64,000 nucleotides of DNA from Acidobacteriota bacterium. GTDB lineage: Bacteria > Acidobacteriota > Polarisedimenticolia > Gp22-AA2. Positions 18,238 to 28,549 of the stretch are shown in pieces. The notes beneath the pieces are model-generated. The model saw nothing but the letters and a program-made list of their open reading frames with translations, did not search any database and was not told the origin of the DNA. The position numbers and the translations under genes are program-made. How positions within the stretch are numbered: position 1 is the first letter of the stretch; every line of letters begins with the position of its first letter. Location of the stretch: NCBI GenBank assembly GCA_003223135.1, contig QHXX01000018.1, positions 1 through 64,000 of the forward strand, in the 5' to 3' direction.

Positions 18238-20010
18238 CTATGACAGCTGCGAGGCCTTGGGGAGCGCCTCGATGCGTCTCTTGAGTTCGATTTTCAGGCG
18301 CAGGAGATCGTCCGTCTCCTCCGCCTTTCCCACGGACTCCAGCCGTTTCTGGATGTCTCCCATCTGCCGCTGGAGCCGCGCGGCGCGCAGGGCCATGAGA
18401 CACGCGCGCCCCTCCTCCAGGGTCGCGGGTGGATGAGGCAACGCCGCGACCCGGGTGATGATGTCCCGGGCGTCGTCGCCGATCATTGACGCCACCCGAG
18501 GATAAGTCACCTCTTCTCCTTTGACCACCAGATCCCGGACGACCCTCAGGACGTCCGCGATCCGGCACGCCTCCAGATCTCCGTCTTCCATCTCGTCCAG
18601 GACGGCCCGGCGGACGTCCTCCGAGTCCATCATGGAACGCAACAAGCGCGATTCCGCCTCGCTCACGACGGAGGCGCCGCGCGCCGCGGACAGGGTCGCC
18701 GGCTTGAGGCCCTTGCGCCTGTCGTGCACCGCGTCTTTCAGCTCCTGGAGGACCAGCCGATCCTCGATCCCGAGGATCGTGGCGATCATCTCCACGTACC
18801 CGGCCCGGCGCACCGGGTTGTCCAGCCGCGCCAGGAACGGCAGGATCTCATTCAGGGCGGCGACCTTGCCGCGGGTGCCCGACAGGTCATGCCGCCCCGC
18901 CGTGTCCCGCGTCAGGAACTCGATGTACGGCAGGCCAGACTGCAGTCGCCGCCGGTACGTCTCCGCCCCTTCCTCCCGGACGAACAGGTCCGGGTCCTTC
19001 CCCGCCGGGAGCGCCACGACGTTCACCTCGAAGCCGTTCTCCAGAAGGACCTCGAGAGACCTGCGCGTCGCCGCCCGGCCGGCCGCATCCGGATCGAAGT
19101 TCACAACCACCCGGTCCGTGAATCTCTTCAGAAGGCGGACGTGCCCGGTCGTGAAGCCGGTGCCGAGCGTCGCCACGGCGTGCGCCACACCCGCCTGATG
19201 GAGGGCGATCACGTCCATGTAACCCTCGACCAGGACCGCGTACCCCTCTTTCCGAATGGCCTCCCGGGCGAACCCGATCCCGTAGAGGTTCTCGCCCTTG
19301 CTGAACGCCGGCGTCTCCGGGGAGTTCAGGTACTTCGGCTCCCCGCTTCCGATCACCCGGCCGCCGAAGCCGATCGGCTCGTCGGTCAGGTTCACGATCG
19401 GGAAGATGACCCGGTCGCGAAAGCGGTCGTACGTCCGGCCCGTTTCTTCTTTCCGGGCCAAAAGTCCGGCCAGGACCGCCTGGTCCTCGGCCACGCCCGC
19501 GGAGGCCAGGCTTTCCTTGAGACCGCTCCATCCGTCCAGCGCGCAGCCGATCTGGAACCGGGAGATCGTTTCCCTCGTGATTCCCCGGCCCTCCAGGTAC
19601 CGGAGCGCCCTGTCGCCCGCCGGGCGCTGGAGCTGATCACGAAAGTACGAAAGGGCCCGCCGGTTGACCGACAGCACTCGATGACGCTCGCCGGACTCGG
19701 GGGCGCTCCGCTCCGGCATCGGGATGCCGTAGCGCGTGGCGAGCGATTTCAGCGCTTCGGGGAACTCCAATTTTTCATAGAGCATCAGGAACTTGAAAAC
19801 GTCCCCGCCCGTACCGCAGCCGAAGCAATAGAACAACTGCTTGTCCGCGTCCACGTAGAAGGACGGGGTCTTTTCCGCGTGGAACGGACACAGCGCCCGG
19901 TACTTCGAGCCGCTGCTCTTCTTGAGGGGGAGGTAGTCGGATACGATCGCCCGGAGGTCGGCCTGCGACCTCACGACCTCGACGACATCCGTCCTCTCTC
20001 TTCCTCCCAC
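18238..20010 (-). CDS. dnaG: DNA primase DnaG
   Basis: The protein is 590 residues long from a GTG at 20010 preceded by GGAGGTGG, the best start. The N-terminal zinc-binding domain has [11 protein letters not shown] and CFGCGTGGD (about 38-65). The TOPRIM catalytic core contains [10 protein letters not shown] and [10 protein letters not shown]. The C-terminal part (about 430-590) is the helicase-binding region and is divergent. The enzyme makes RNA primers at the replication fork. It is the middle gene of the macromolecular synthesis operon. Confidence 0.96.
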   Translation of the reverse strand: MGGRERTDVVEVVRSQADLRAIVSDYLPLKKSSGSKYRALCPFHAEKTPSFYVDADKQLFYCFGCGTGGDVFKFLMLYEKLEFPEALKSLATRYGIPMPERSAPESGERHRVLSVNRRALSYFRDQLQRPAGDRALRYLEGRGITRETISRFQIGCALDGWSGLKESLASAGVAEDQAVLAGLLARKEETGRTYDRFRDRVIFPIVNLTDEPIGFGGRVIGSGEPKYLNSPETPAFSKGENLYGIGFAREAIRKEGYAVLVEGYMDVIALHQAGVAHAVATLGTGFTTGHVRLLKRFTDRVVVNFDPDAAGRAATRRSLEVLLENGFEVNVVALPAGKDPDLFVREEGAETYRRRLQSGLPYIEFLTRDTAGRHDLSGTRGKVAALNEILPFLARLDNPVRRAGYVEMIATILGIEDRLVLQELKDAVHDRRKGLKPATLSAARGASVVSEAESRLLRSMMDSEDVRRAVLDEMEDGDLEACRIADVLRVVRDLVVKGEEVTYPRVASMIGDDARDIITRVAALPHPPATLEEGRACLMALRAARLQRQMGDIQKRLESVGKAEETDDLLRLKIELKRRIEALPKASQLS

Positions 20011-20069
20011 TGTGTGCCACCTCCGGCCGCCGCTCCGCCGCGTGCACGCGGCCGCGATCCGAGCAGCGG

Positions 20070-20276
20070 TCAGTCGCTGAAGCGCCGCTCCTGGGCGAGC
20101 CTCTTCAGCGCCTTCTTCCTCGCCGCCAGAGCCTTGATCTTCCGCTTCTGGCTCGGCTTCAGGTAATGCTGGCGTTTCTTGAGCTCCGACAGCACACCGG
20201 ATTTCTCGCACTTCCTCTTGAAGCGCCGGAGGGCGTTCTCCAAGGACTCGTCCTCGCGCACCCTCACGAGGGGCAT
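20070..20276 (-). CDS. rpsU: 30S ribosomal protein S21
   Basis: This 68-residue basic protein begins [20 protein letters not shown] and has the typical [16 protein letters not shown] and lysine/arginine-rich tail. The start is preceded by AAGGAGGGAG. S21 sits near the anti-Shine-Dalgarno end of 16S rRNA. It heads the rpsU-dnaG-rpoD operon, with the promoter at 20471-20500. Confidence 0.96.
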   Translation of the reverse strand: MPLVRVREDESLENALRRFKRKCEKSGVLSELKKRQHYLKPSQKRKIKALAARKKALKRLAQERRFSD

Positions 20277-20589
20277 TCAGTCACTCCCTCCTTTCAAAGA
20301 ATCGTAGGGACAGTCTTTTAGACGACTCGCGCCGGACGCCGGATACACCCACTCCGGCGCCCGCTGCGGGCTGCTTCGCCCGCCGAGTAACCCCTGTGCT
20401 TAAAGCGTCGGACCGTGGAAGTGCTTGGCCCGACAAAGGATTACCAAAGCCCACAGACCAACGCATGCTTAATATACGGACCATACCCGGGAGTTGTCAA
20501 GAAAGGGGATAGAGAAACGCGAAAAATTCGTGAATGGTCTTATCGGGTAGACTCAAAATCAGAAGGAGCGACTGAGGGTCCAACCGAAT
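20277..20589. other. rpsU operon leader plus AT-rich spacer to larB
   Basis: From the mapped promoter to rpsU the leader is about 190 nt, GC-rich at its rpsU end and able to fold, but no known leader motif was recognised. From about 20500 to 20640 the sequence turns clearly AT-rich compared with the rest of the window and holds no convincing gene; a 68-residue plus-strand frame there has no family resemblance. Confidence 0.5.
20471..20500 (-). promoter_or_regulatory. Sigma-70 promoter of the rpsU-dnaG-rpoD operon
   Basis: On the minus strand, TTGACA (20500-20495) and TATATT (20476-20471) are separated by 18 bases. Both are close to consensus, and no other candidate of this quality lies upstream of rpsU. 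Confidence 0.75.
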
Positions 20590-21354
20590 TTATTTCGATT
20601 GATTATAAATATTATAATTAATTGTTGAAGCGGCATATCCTGCCCCGAACCCATTATCAATGTTGACCACCAGTAGGCCTGCAGCGCAAGAGTTCAGCAT
20701 ACCCATCAGAGCAGCCACTCCCTTGATCCCGGTACCATAGCCGACACTGGTTGGCACCCCTATGACCGGAACGTCGACCAGACTGGCGACGATACTCGGC
20801 AGGGCCCCCTCCATCCCCGCAATGACGATGATCACCCTGGCGCGAAAGAGCTCGTCCTTGTGATCGAGAAGGCGGTGGAGGCCGGCGATGCCGACGTCGT
20901 ACAACCGAACCACCTCGTTGCCAAGAACCTCGGCAGTCACCGCCGCCTCTTCGGCCACCTGCAGGTCGGAGGTGCCCGCGGCAATGACCAGGACCCCCGC
21001 TCGCCCCTTCGGGCTGCCGGGCGCCTCCAGTGTGATGGCGCGGGCCTGCGGATGGTAGCGCGCGCGCCCGTGGCGTCTTTTGACCTTCCGGAACACTTCG
21101 GAGGTGACCCGCGTCACCAGGACGGGCTGGCGCTTGGAGGCCACTCGCCCCATGATGGCGACGATCTGGGGGACGCTTTTCCCTTCGCCGAAGATCACTT
21201 CGGGGAAGCCGCGGCGGAGCTGCCGGTGGTTGTCGATCTTGGCGAAGCCGAGGTCCTCGTAGGGAAGAGTCTTCAGCCGCCGCAGCGCCTCGTCGGCGGT
21301 CACCTTCCCGGCGCGGACGCGCTCGAGAATCTTCTTCAGCTCGCTGGTGTTCAC
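20590..21354 (-). CDS. larB: LarB-like nickel-pincer cofactor biosynthesis protein (AIR carboxylase fold)
   Basis: The protein is 254 residues long from a GTG at 21354 with GGGAG about 7 bases upstream. The N-terminal helical part (LKKILERVRAGKVTADEAL) is followed by LPYEDLGFAKIDNHRQLRRG and a PurE-like core (VLVIAAGTSDLQVAEEA, IAGMEGALPSIVASLVDVP, GVPTSVGYG, NSCAAGLLVVNIDNGFGAGY). LarB carboxylates and hydrolyses nicotinic acid adenine dinucleotide in pincer-cofactor synthesis for lactate racemase-like enzymes. larC and larE are not nearby. The last eight residues (Asn/Tyr-rich) come from AT-rich DNA and differ from the usual Ala-rich tail. Confidence 0.87.
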   Translation of the reverse strand: MNTSELKKILERVRAGKVTADEALRRLKTLPYEDLGFAKIDNHRQLRRGFPEVIFGEGKSVPQIVAIMGRVASKRQPVLVTRVTSEVFRKVKRRHGRARYHPQARAITLEAPGSPKGRAGVLVIAAGTSDLQVAEEAAVTAEVLGNEVVRLYDVGIAGLHRLLDHKDELFRARVIIVIAGMEGALPSIVASLVDVPVIGVPTSVGYGTGIKGVAALMGMLNSCAAGLLVVNIDNGFGAGYAASTINYNIYNQSK

Positions 21355-21461
21355 GATCGTCTCCCGGGCAGGGATTATAGTCGTGGATGAGACGCGACAT
21401 GTCACCGGCCGGCCTTCACAAGCGTTTGATGACAAGGGGGAGTCGGGAGTATCGTACTGAC

Positions 21462-22643
21462 ATGAAACGTCGCGCGGCCTGGATCGCGGGCATCGTCGTT
21501 CTGGCCGGTGTCGTCGCCGCCCTGACCCTGGGAGGCGCGCGGCGCTCCACGGGCCAGGCCAAGTATGAGACCGTCAAGGTCGAGCGCGGTCGAATCATCG
21601 CGCGCGTCACCGCCTCAGGCACACTGTCCGCTCTCGTGACGGTGCAGGTCGGCACCCAGGTCTCGGGTCGGATCCAGGACCTCTACGTCGACTTCAACAG
21701 CCCGGTGCGCCGAGGCCAGATCCTGGCGAAGATCGACCCGCAGTTCTTCAAGGCGGCAGTCGAGCAGGCGAAGGCGAACCTGGCGGCCGCCGAGGGGAAC
21801 CTCGCCAAGGCCAGGGCCCAGGCCGTCGACGCCCACCGGCAGTACCAGCGGGCGAAGACCCTGGCCGAGCAGGGACAACTCGTCGCACAGTCCGACCTGG
21901 ACACCGCCGACGCCAACGCGCAGTCGGCGGATGCACAGATCCAGGCGATGCAGGGGGAGGTTGCCCAGGCGCGGGCCTCCCTGTACCAGGCGGATGTCAA
22001 TCTGGGGTACACCACCATCACGTCGTCCATCGACGGCACCGTGATCTCGCGCAACGTGGACGTGGGCCAGACGGTGGCCGCTTCTCTGCAGGCGCCGACG
22101 CTCTTCACCATCGCCCAGGACTTGAAGAAGATGCAGGTCGACACCAACGTCTCCGAGGCGGACGTCGGCAAGCTGAGCGCGGGCATGCCGACCAGCTTTA
22201 ATGTGGACGCCTTCCCGGGTGAGACCTTCAAGGGGGTGATTCGCCAGATTCGCAACGCGCCCCAGTCGGTGCAGAACGTGGTGACCTACGACGCCGTCAT
22301 CGACGTGGACAATTCCGACATGCGTCTGCGCCCCGGAATGACCGCCAACGTCACCTTCACGTACGCCCAGAAGGACGACGCGCTCAGGTTTCCGAACGCC
22401 GCCCTGCGCTTCCGGCCGCCGGCCGAGATCGCCGCCGCGGCACCGCGCCCCGAGCGTGACCGCCGCATCGTCTGGGTTCTGCGCGACGGGAAGCCGAAGC
22501 CGGTCATCATCCGGACGGGTCTCTCCGACGGCAGCGTGACCGAGGCGGCAGAAGGGGACCTGCGCGAAGGCGACGCGCTCGTCACCGAGGCCGTGGGAAT
22601 TCCCGGAAGCAACGTCCCGCCCGCGTTCCGGCGGCCGCTGTAG
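21462..22643 (+). CDS. macA: MacA-like periplasmic adaptor subunit of an ABC exporter
   Basis: The protein is 393 residues long. An N-terminal membrane anchor (AAWIAGIVVLAGVVAAL) is followed by a lipoyl-like half (VQVGTQVSGRIQDLYVDFNS), a long helical hairpin (about 95-190, heptad-like Ala/Gln/Lys), GTVISRNVDVGQTVAASLQ and the barrel domain. It stands 10 bases ahead of a MacB-type ATPase and then a FtsX-type permease, so the three form a MacAB-type tripartite exporter (macrolides, peptides or lipids). The start is the first ATG giving a clean anchor; the ribosome site is weak. It is divergent from larB. Confidence 0.87.
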   Translation: MKRRAAWIAGIVVLAGVVAALTLGGARRSTGQAKYETVKVERGRIIARVTASGTLSALVTVQVGTQVSGRIQDLYVDFNSPVRRGQILAKIDPQFFKAAVEQAKANLAAAEGNLAKARAQAVDAHRQYQRAKTLAEQGQLVAQSDLDTADANAQSADAQIQAMQGEVAQARASLYQADVNLGYTTITSSIDGTVISRNVDVGQTVAASLQAPTLFTIAQDLKKMQVDTNVSEADVGKLSAGMPTSFNVDAFPGETFKGVIRQIRNAPQSVQNVVTYDAVIDVDNSDMRLRPGMTANVTFTYAQKDDALRFPNAALRFRPPAEIAAAAPRPERDRRIVWVLRDGKPKPVIIRTGLSDGSVTEAAEGDLREGDALVTEAVGIPGSNVPPAFRRPL

Positions 22644-22653
22644 CGGGCCTGCC

Positions 22654-23393
22654 ATGCCGAGCGCACCGCTCATCCGGTTCGAGAACGTCACCAAGGTCTA
22701 TCACGCGGGCGAAGTCGAGGTCAGAGCGCTCGCCGGGATCTCACTGGTCGTCGAGGCCGGAGAGTTCGTCGCCGTCATGGGGGCGTCCGGATCCGGCAAG
22801 TCGACCCTGATGCATCTGATCGGCTGCCTCGACCGCCCGACCTCGGGGCGTTATCTGCTCGAGGGACGGGAGGTCTCGGGCCTGAACCGCAACGCCCTGG
22901 CCGAAGTGCGCAACCGCACCATGGGGTTCGTCTTCCAGAGCTTCAACCTCCTGGCGCGGACCAGCGCCGCGGAAAACGTCGAGCTGCCTCTGATCTACGC
23001 CGGCGTGCCGGCCGCGGAGCGCCGGCGCCGGGCGGCGGAGGCGCTTCGCCAGGTCGGGCTGGGCGACCGGCTCGAGCACCACCCGAGCCAGATGTCGGGC
23101 GGGCAGCAGCAGCGAGTGGCGATCGCGCGCGCCCTGGTCGGGGCGCCCCGGCTCCTCCTGGCGGACGAGCCGACCGGCAACCTCGACTCACGCACCAGCG
23201 GCGAAGTCATGGCCCTGCTCCGGGGACTGAGCGAGGAGGGTCTCACGATCGTGCTCGTGACGCACGCCCCGGACATCGCCGCCTGGACCTCCCGCGTCCT
23301 TCTGCTCAAGGACGGTCTCATCGTTTCCGATGAGAGACGGGCCCGGGTCTCGTCGGGTGAGCCTGCGCCTGCGCGCCCGGTCGAGGTGGCTCC

Positions 23394-23397
<4 letters not shown>
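22654..23397 (+). CDS. macB: MacB/LolD-type ABC transporter ATP-binding protein
   Basis: This 247-residue ATPase has Walker A GASGSGKST, Q-loop FQSFNLLARTSAAENVELP, signature MSGGQQQRVAIARAL, Walker B LLLADEPTGNLD and the switch His in LVTHAPD. All motifs are intact. It powers the permease encoded next, whose ATG overlaps this stop by four bases (ATGA). In Escherichia coli MacB these two parts are fused; here they are separate. Confidence 0.92.
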
Positions 23398-24623
<1,226 letters not shown>

Positions 24624-24645
24624 TCCTCGAGGCCTCGCGTCCGCT

Positions 24646-27240
24646 TCATTCGGACGCGCCGAAGGCCGCCGGTCTGTCCATGCGGATGCCCAGATCCGGC
24701 CAGACGACGATCGCGGCGGTCCGCGTCTTTCCTGTGCTGTCCCTGGCGTAGTACCGGACGGTCACGCGTTCGGCATTGCCCGTGCGGCTGCTGAAGACGG
24801 GACTGTCCCAGACCAGCGAGGTGCTGAGCCTGCACGAAGGGTCTGCGCACAGACCGTCGGCTTCACGGGGAACGCGCAGCGGATGCGCGTCGAAGGTTTC
24901 CGACACCCTCTGCGGCCCACCTCTTGGCCCGCTCGAAGCCACTCTCCCGGAAGGAAATTCAATGGCCGTGAGCGCTGGCGGCAGGCCAAGCGAAAACCAG
25001 GTCACATCGATCCGGGAAATCTCAAGGTCGGCTCCCGTCGTATTGACGAGGTCCCAGGAGAGTTTCCTGTCCCCCAGCTCGGCAGTGGCCGAGGGTGTGG
25101 TCGTTTCCAGGCCTCCTCCCGGTCTCTGCTTGACGGTGACGGCCGTCGTCTCGTAGGTGCTGCAGCCCTCCGCGCTCACGAGCTCCCAATGGATGCGGTA
25201 CTCTCCCGGTCCCGTGACGCCGGTGTCCCACGCCGGAAACAGGAAGGGTCTCCGGGTGCTTTCGTGATCGTAAACGACCGAATCACGGTCGGACGCGCGG
25301 CTGATTTGCACCCTACCCATGGTGCAAGGGTGATCGATTTCCGGCCTCACGATGATCGGCACGATCCCGGAACGTGAATCTCCATCGGCAGGGCTCAGGA
25401 CGAGGGAAGCGTGCTCGCTGCAGGAGGTGGTGACCGGAACGGACCTTCGACTCTCGTTTCCGCAACGGTCGGCGGCAGAGACGGCGTAGTAGAAGTGCCA
25501 GCCTCGCAACTGATCGCTCTGATCGCCCCAGTCGAGGAGGTCGTCGTATGCGCTGGAGACGCGCTCCAGGAAGGCGCGGAGCGAAAAGGTGTCGACGTCC
25601 AGATCGGAGGGTCTTTGGTCGACGAAGGTCTTGTACCAATAGACCTTGTACTGGTCGACGAAGATCGGCCTTCCGTTCACGTCCGTGCGCACCGGATCCC
25701 AGGTCAGTGCGTTCTGGTCCCTCGAGAAGCGCCTGGCGTTCAGGCCGGAGGGAGCCGAGGGCGGGACACTCGTCTCCGCCCGCCCTTCGGCCATGGGACC
25801 GGGCACGCTTGCCACTCCGCATCTGTCCGTCGCGACAATCTTGTAGTAATAGCTCCTGCAACTGGCCACGTCACGATCCGAGTAGAGCCCCATTCCGGCG
25901 GGGACGGTGGCCAGGAGGTTCGTCGTGTCATCCGGAACAAAGTTAGTCCGATGACTCCGGTAGATCTTGTACGCCGCCAGATCTCGAATGACCGTCGCGC
26001 CGCGCACCGAGTCGGGGTCGCCCTCGATCAATCCGGTGTTCGTCGTGACCGGGGCCCACTCGAGTCGGACCTCTCCCTCCTGGGCGGATCCAGGCCGCCC
26101 GCCCGTCGCCTCGAGCTCGCGCGGCGCGGCGGGTGTCGAGGCCTCGCTCACCTGGGCGCAGGACGTCGATGAGTCAGGAGACCACGGGCTTCCCGGCCCG
26201 GTCGCGCGCAAGGTGTGCGCCTGGAAGCAGTAGGTCACCCCTTCAGCGAGACCATCCACGAAGGCACGACCCCGGCCGTTGAAGACACTGCCGACAAGAG
26301 CGGAGTAGGGGAACCTGCGCGTGGACGCGGTGGACGATGATCCCTTCGGCCAGTATCGCACGAGAAAGCCAGTGACAGCGTCTCGAGGCTCGGGGACCTT
26401 CCATGTGAGGAGCAACCCGCCGCAATGGCCCGCGACGGGCCGGAGATCGCGAGGCGCTGGCGGAGCCAGATTGTCCGGGTCCGTCATGCCGGCCCTCCCC
26501 ATGTTTTCGAGTCTGAGGAGCGACGACACCGCCAGCGGCCGGCGATCATCTCCCGCGCCGTTCTTCGCGCCCGAAATGCGGCGACCGGCGAGGTCAGGCA
26601 GCATCCCGGTGAGGCTGATCCTGACGCTGCGGATTCGGGCCCTGGTCAGCAGTTCGGAATCATCGCCTCCGATGTCGTCGGACGAGGTGCCCGGTGTCCC
26701 CGGGCCCAACGGTCGGCCCTGGTGATCGAAGTACTGAAAGTCGAGGCTCCGAATGTTCTCCGCAACCGGTTCGTAGGTGAAGGTCGCAGCCGTCTGAGGC
26801 GGGTGTGGAAACGATCCGAGGACGTCGGACAGGGTGATGCGATACAGAACATAGGGAGGGTCGTCCTGGACCAGCGCGAGGTTCGGAATGCTGATGGTCT
26901 TCGGCACCCCGGACCGGGGGTGGTCCGCATCGAGGCGGAACACGAGAACGCCCGGACCACTGGGGCCCGGTTTCGCGAGCGCGTACGTGACGATCTCGTC
27001 ATTCCCAGTGGAAACGACTCTGTAACTCGGCGGGGCCAGAGACAGCTCCGGGACTGTCTCTTTGACCGGGTCACCGAAATCGAGGTCGGCGCGGAAAGTA
27101 ACGGCCGTGTCCCAGGCCCCTTCGATCTGCTCGTCGGTCCGGTTCGGGTCCCCGTCCGGATTCGTGTTGAGCCCGGCGAGGCGGATTTCGGAGGTCATTC
27201 GGTCGAAGGCCGTACGCGCCCGGGAGGTCCGCCGGCTCAC
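24646..27240 (-). CDS. PilW-like pseudopilin fused to fibronectin type III domains, N-terminus missing
   Basis: This 864-residue frame begins at a GTG inside what looks like a PilW/GspJ-type minor pilin: RARTAFDRMTSEIRLAGLNT is the usual segment that follows the prepilin helix. Residues to about 270 keep that fold. After that come FnIII-like domains (about 270-370, 380-490, 495-610) and further beta-rich Ig-like parts to the end. The prepilin leader and hydrophobic helix (GFTLxE type) are absent, and a stop lies 12 codons upstream in frame. Either the gene is truncated at its 5' end or sequence is missing there. Its probable role is a tip or adhesin-like minor pilin of a type IV pilus. The macB permease is convergent. 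Confidence 0.66.
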   Translation of the reverse strand: MSRRTSRARTAFDRMTSEIRLAGLNTNPDGDPNRTDEQIEGAWDTAVTFRADLDFGDPVKETVPELSLAPPSYRVVSTGNDEIVTYALAKPGPSGPGVLVFRLDADHPRSGVPKTISIPNLALVQDDPPYVLYRITLSDVLGSFPHPPQTAATFTYEPVAENIRSLDFQYFDHQGRPLGPGTPGTSSDDIGGDDSELLTRARIRSVRISLTGMLPDLAGRRISGAKNGAGDDRRPLAVSSLLRLENMGRAGMTDPDNLAPPAPRDLRPVAGHCGGLLLTWKVPEPRDAVTGFLVRYWPKGSSSTASTRRFPYSALVGSVFNGRGRAFVDGLAEGVTYCFQAHTLRATGPGSPWSPDSSTSCAQVSEASTPAAPRELEATGGRPGSAQEGEVRLEWAPVTTNTGLIEGDPDSVRGATVIRDLAAYKIYRSHRTNFVPDDTTNLLATVPAGMGLYSDRDVASCRSYYYKIVATDRCGVASVPGPMAEGRAETSVPPSAPSGLNARRFSRDQNALTWDPVRTDVNGRPIFVDQYKVYWYKTFVDQRPSDLDVDTFSLRAFLERVSSAYDDLLDWGDQSDQLRGWHFYYAVSAADRCGNESRRSVPVTTSCSEHASLVLSPADGDSRSGIVPIIVRPEIDHPCTMGRVQISRASDRDSVVYDHESTRRPFLFPAWDTGVTGPGEYRIHWELVSAEGCSTYETTAVTVKQRPGGGLETTTPSATAELGDRKLSWDLVNTTGADLEISRIDVTWFSLGLPPALTAIEFPSGRVASSGPRGGPQRVSETFDAHPLRVPREADGLCADPSCRLSTSLVWDSPVFSSRTGNAERVTVRYYARDSTGKTRTAAIVVWPDLGIRMDRPAAFGASE

Positions 27241-27544
27241 GGGAACCCTGTTCTCTGAAATGACCGGAACGGCTCATTGGCTCTCGGCGACAAATCTAGG
27301 TCAGAGCGCGCCTTCGGCAAGGGGGAGGGCGGCCGTGGAGCCCTCGCCGAAGCACCTCTCCGCGTGAGGCACCGCATCGCCAGGGTCAGCCCCCTCTCCG
27401 TCCCGCTCTCCGTCCTTGACATCGCCAGGCGGGGTTTCATAACATGGGCGCTGCAACGTCACGAGACACGCGCCTTTCGGCCGACCGCATCCCTGAGCCA
27501 GAGGCGGGACACGCTCATCGAGAGACCAACGCAAACGTGAGCGC
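27241..27544. other. Intergenic region upstream of the PilW-like gene and PilZ gene
   Basis: About 300 bases between divergent genes. No hydrophobic prepilin start was found in any minus-strand frame. One frame contains ERGLTL at about 27390, which resembles the residues around a prepilin cleavage site, but it lacks the following Glu and hydrophobic run. Nothing else was recognised. Confidence 0.35.
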
Positions 27545-27928
27545 ATGAGTCAATCAAAGGACGCGCGACGCCACCCACGCGTCGCCCAACGCATCCGGGT
27601 GCGGTCATCCTCGCGGGAGGCCGTGGAGCTGGAGACCATCGACCTCAGCGCCGGCGGTCTGAGCTGCACGGCCCCCGCCTTCCTTCCTCTCATGACCAAG
27701 ATGGCGATCTCCCTCGTGCTGCCGGACCCGCGGCCGTCCACCCCGGATGACAGAGACGGCCACGAAACGGTGAACGGCGAGGCGGTCGTCGTCCGCACCG
27801 AGCCGGACGCCCCCGTGGAAGGAAAGACGACGTACCGGGTGGCCCTGTTCTTTTCCCGGATGGACGACGCGGACCGAAGGCGGCTCCTCGATTTCCTGGC
27901 ACGACACACCGGCAAGGCCGCGCACTGA
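27545..27928 (+). CDS. PilZ domain protein (c-di-GMP binding)
   Basis: This 127-residue single-domain protein has both c-di-GMP motifs: RRHPR (residues 8-12, RxxxR) and DLSAGG (33-38, D/NxSxxG). The remainder is a beta-barrel pattern ending with FFSRMDDADRRRLLDFL. It should change partner binding on c-di-GMP binding. It is divergent from the PilW-like gene, which hints at pilus or surface control (inference). The flavin prenyltransferase gene follows 21 bases later. Confidence 0.87.
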   Translation: MSQSKDARRHPRVAQRIRVRSSSREAVELETIDLSAGGLSCTAPAFLPLMTKMAISLVLPDPRPSTPDDRDGHETVNGEAVVVRTEPDAPVEGKTTYRVALFFSRMDDADRRRLLDFLARHTGKAAH

Positions 27929-27949
27929 GCCCGGCCTGAGGATCGGACC

Positions 27950-28549
27950 GTGAGGCGATACGTCGTCGGCATCACCGGCGCCAGCGGCTCTTTGTGCGCG
28001 CGCTCGGTCCTGCGCCATCTGTCGCGCCACCCCGAGGTGGAGCGGGTGCACGCCGTGCTGAGCGCCTTCTCCCTGCAGACCCTGAGCGCCGAGCTGGGGC
28101 GGAAGGCGGTGGACGAGGCCGAAGGGCTGCGCGTGCTCCTGGACGGCGAGCTGAGCGACCGGATCGTCCTGCACCGATCGGGCGACCTGGCCGCCTCCAT
28201 CAGCAGCGGGTCGTACCCGACGGACGGTATGGTGGTCGTGCCGTGCAGCGGCGGGACGCTGGCGGCGATCGCCAATGGAACCTCCGCGAACCTGCTGCAC
28301 CGCGCGGCCGAGGTGACGCTGAAAGAGCGCCGGCCCCTCATTCTGGCGTTCCGCGAAACGCCCATCAGCCTGGTGCACATCGAGAACATGCGGCGCGCCG
28401 CGCTCGCCGGCGCCGTCATCTACCCTCTGACCCCCGCCTTCTACAACCGGCCGCAGAGCCTGGAGGAAATCGTCGAGCACTTCACGGCGCGGCTCTTCGA
28501 CCTGCTCCGTCTACCGCACACCCTGGGGAAGCGATGGGGGACGTCCTGA
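27950..28549 (+). CDS. UbiX-family flavin prenyltransferase
   Basis: This 199-residue protein uses a GTG start. It has the FMN-binding GITGASGS near the N-terminus, and the typical VVVPCSGGTLAAIANGTSANLLHRAAEVTLKE, LILAFRETPISLVHIENM and PAFYNRPQSLEEIVEHF segments. UbiX makes prenylated FMN for UbiD-type decarboxylases. It overlaps the UbiA gene by 16 bases, so both likely serve quinone synthesis, either ubiquinone-type or the futalosine route for menaquinone (MqnM/MqnP roles). No UbiD is in the window. Confidence 0.88.
   Translation: MRRYVVGITGASGSLCARSVLRHLSRHPEVERVHAVLSAFSLQTLSAELGRKAVDEAEGLRVLLDGELSDRIVLHRSGDLAASISSGSYPTDGMVVVPCSGGTLAAIANGTSANLLHRAAEVTLKERRPLILAFRETPISLVHIENMRRAALAGAVIYPLTPAFYNRPQSLEEIVEHFTARLFDLLRLPHTLGKRWGTS

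Noticed and set aside
20530-20600. tRNA-Leu-like fragment (GACTCAAAATC followed by GAGGGTCCAA)
   Set aside because: The anticodon-loop-like and T-loop-like pieces do not fold with stems, and there is no acceptor or D arm. At most a chance likeness or a distant remnant.
20415-20621. 68-residue plus-strand frame
   Set aside because: It lies across the rpsU promoter, is AT-rich, and matches nothing.
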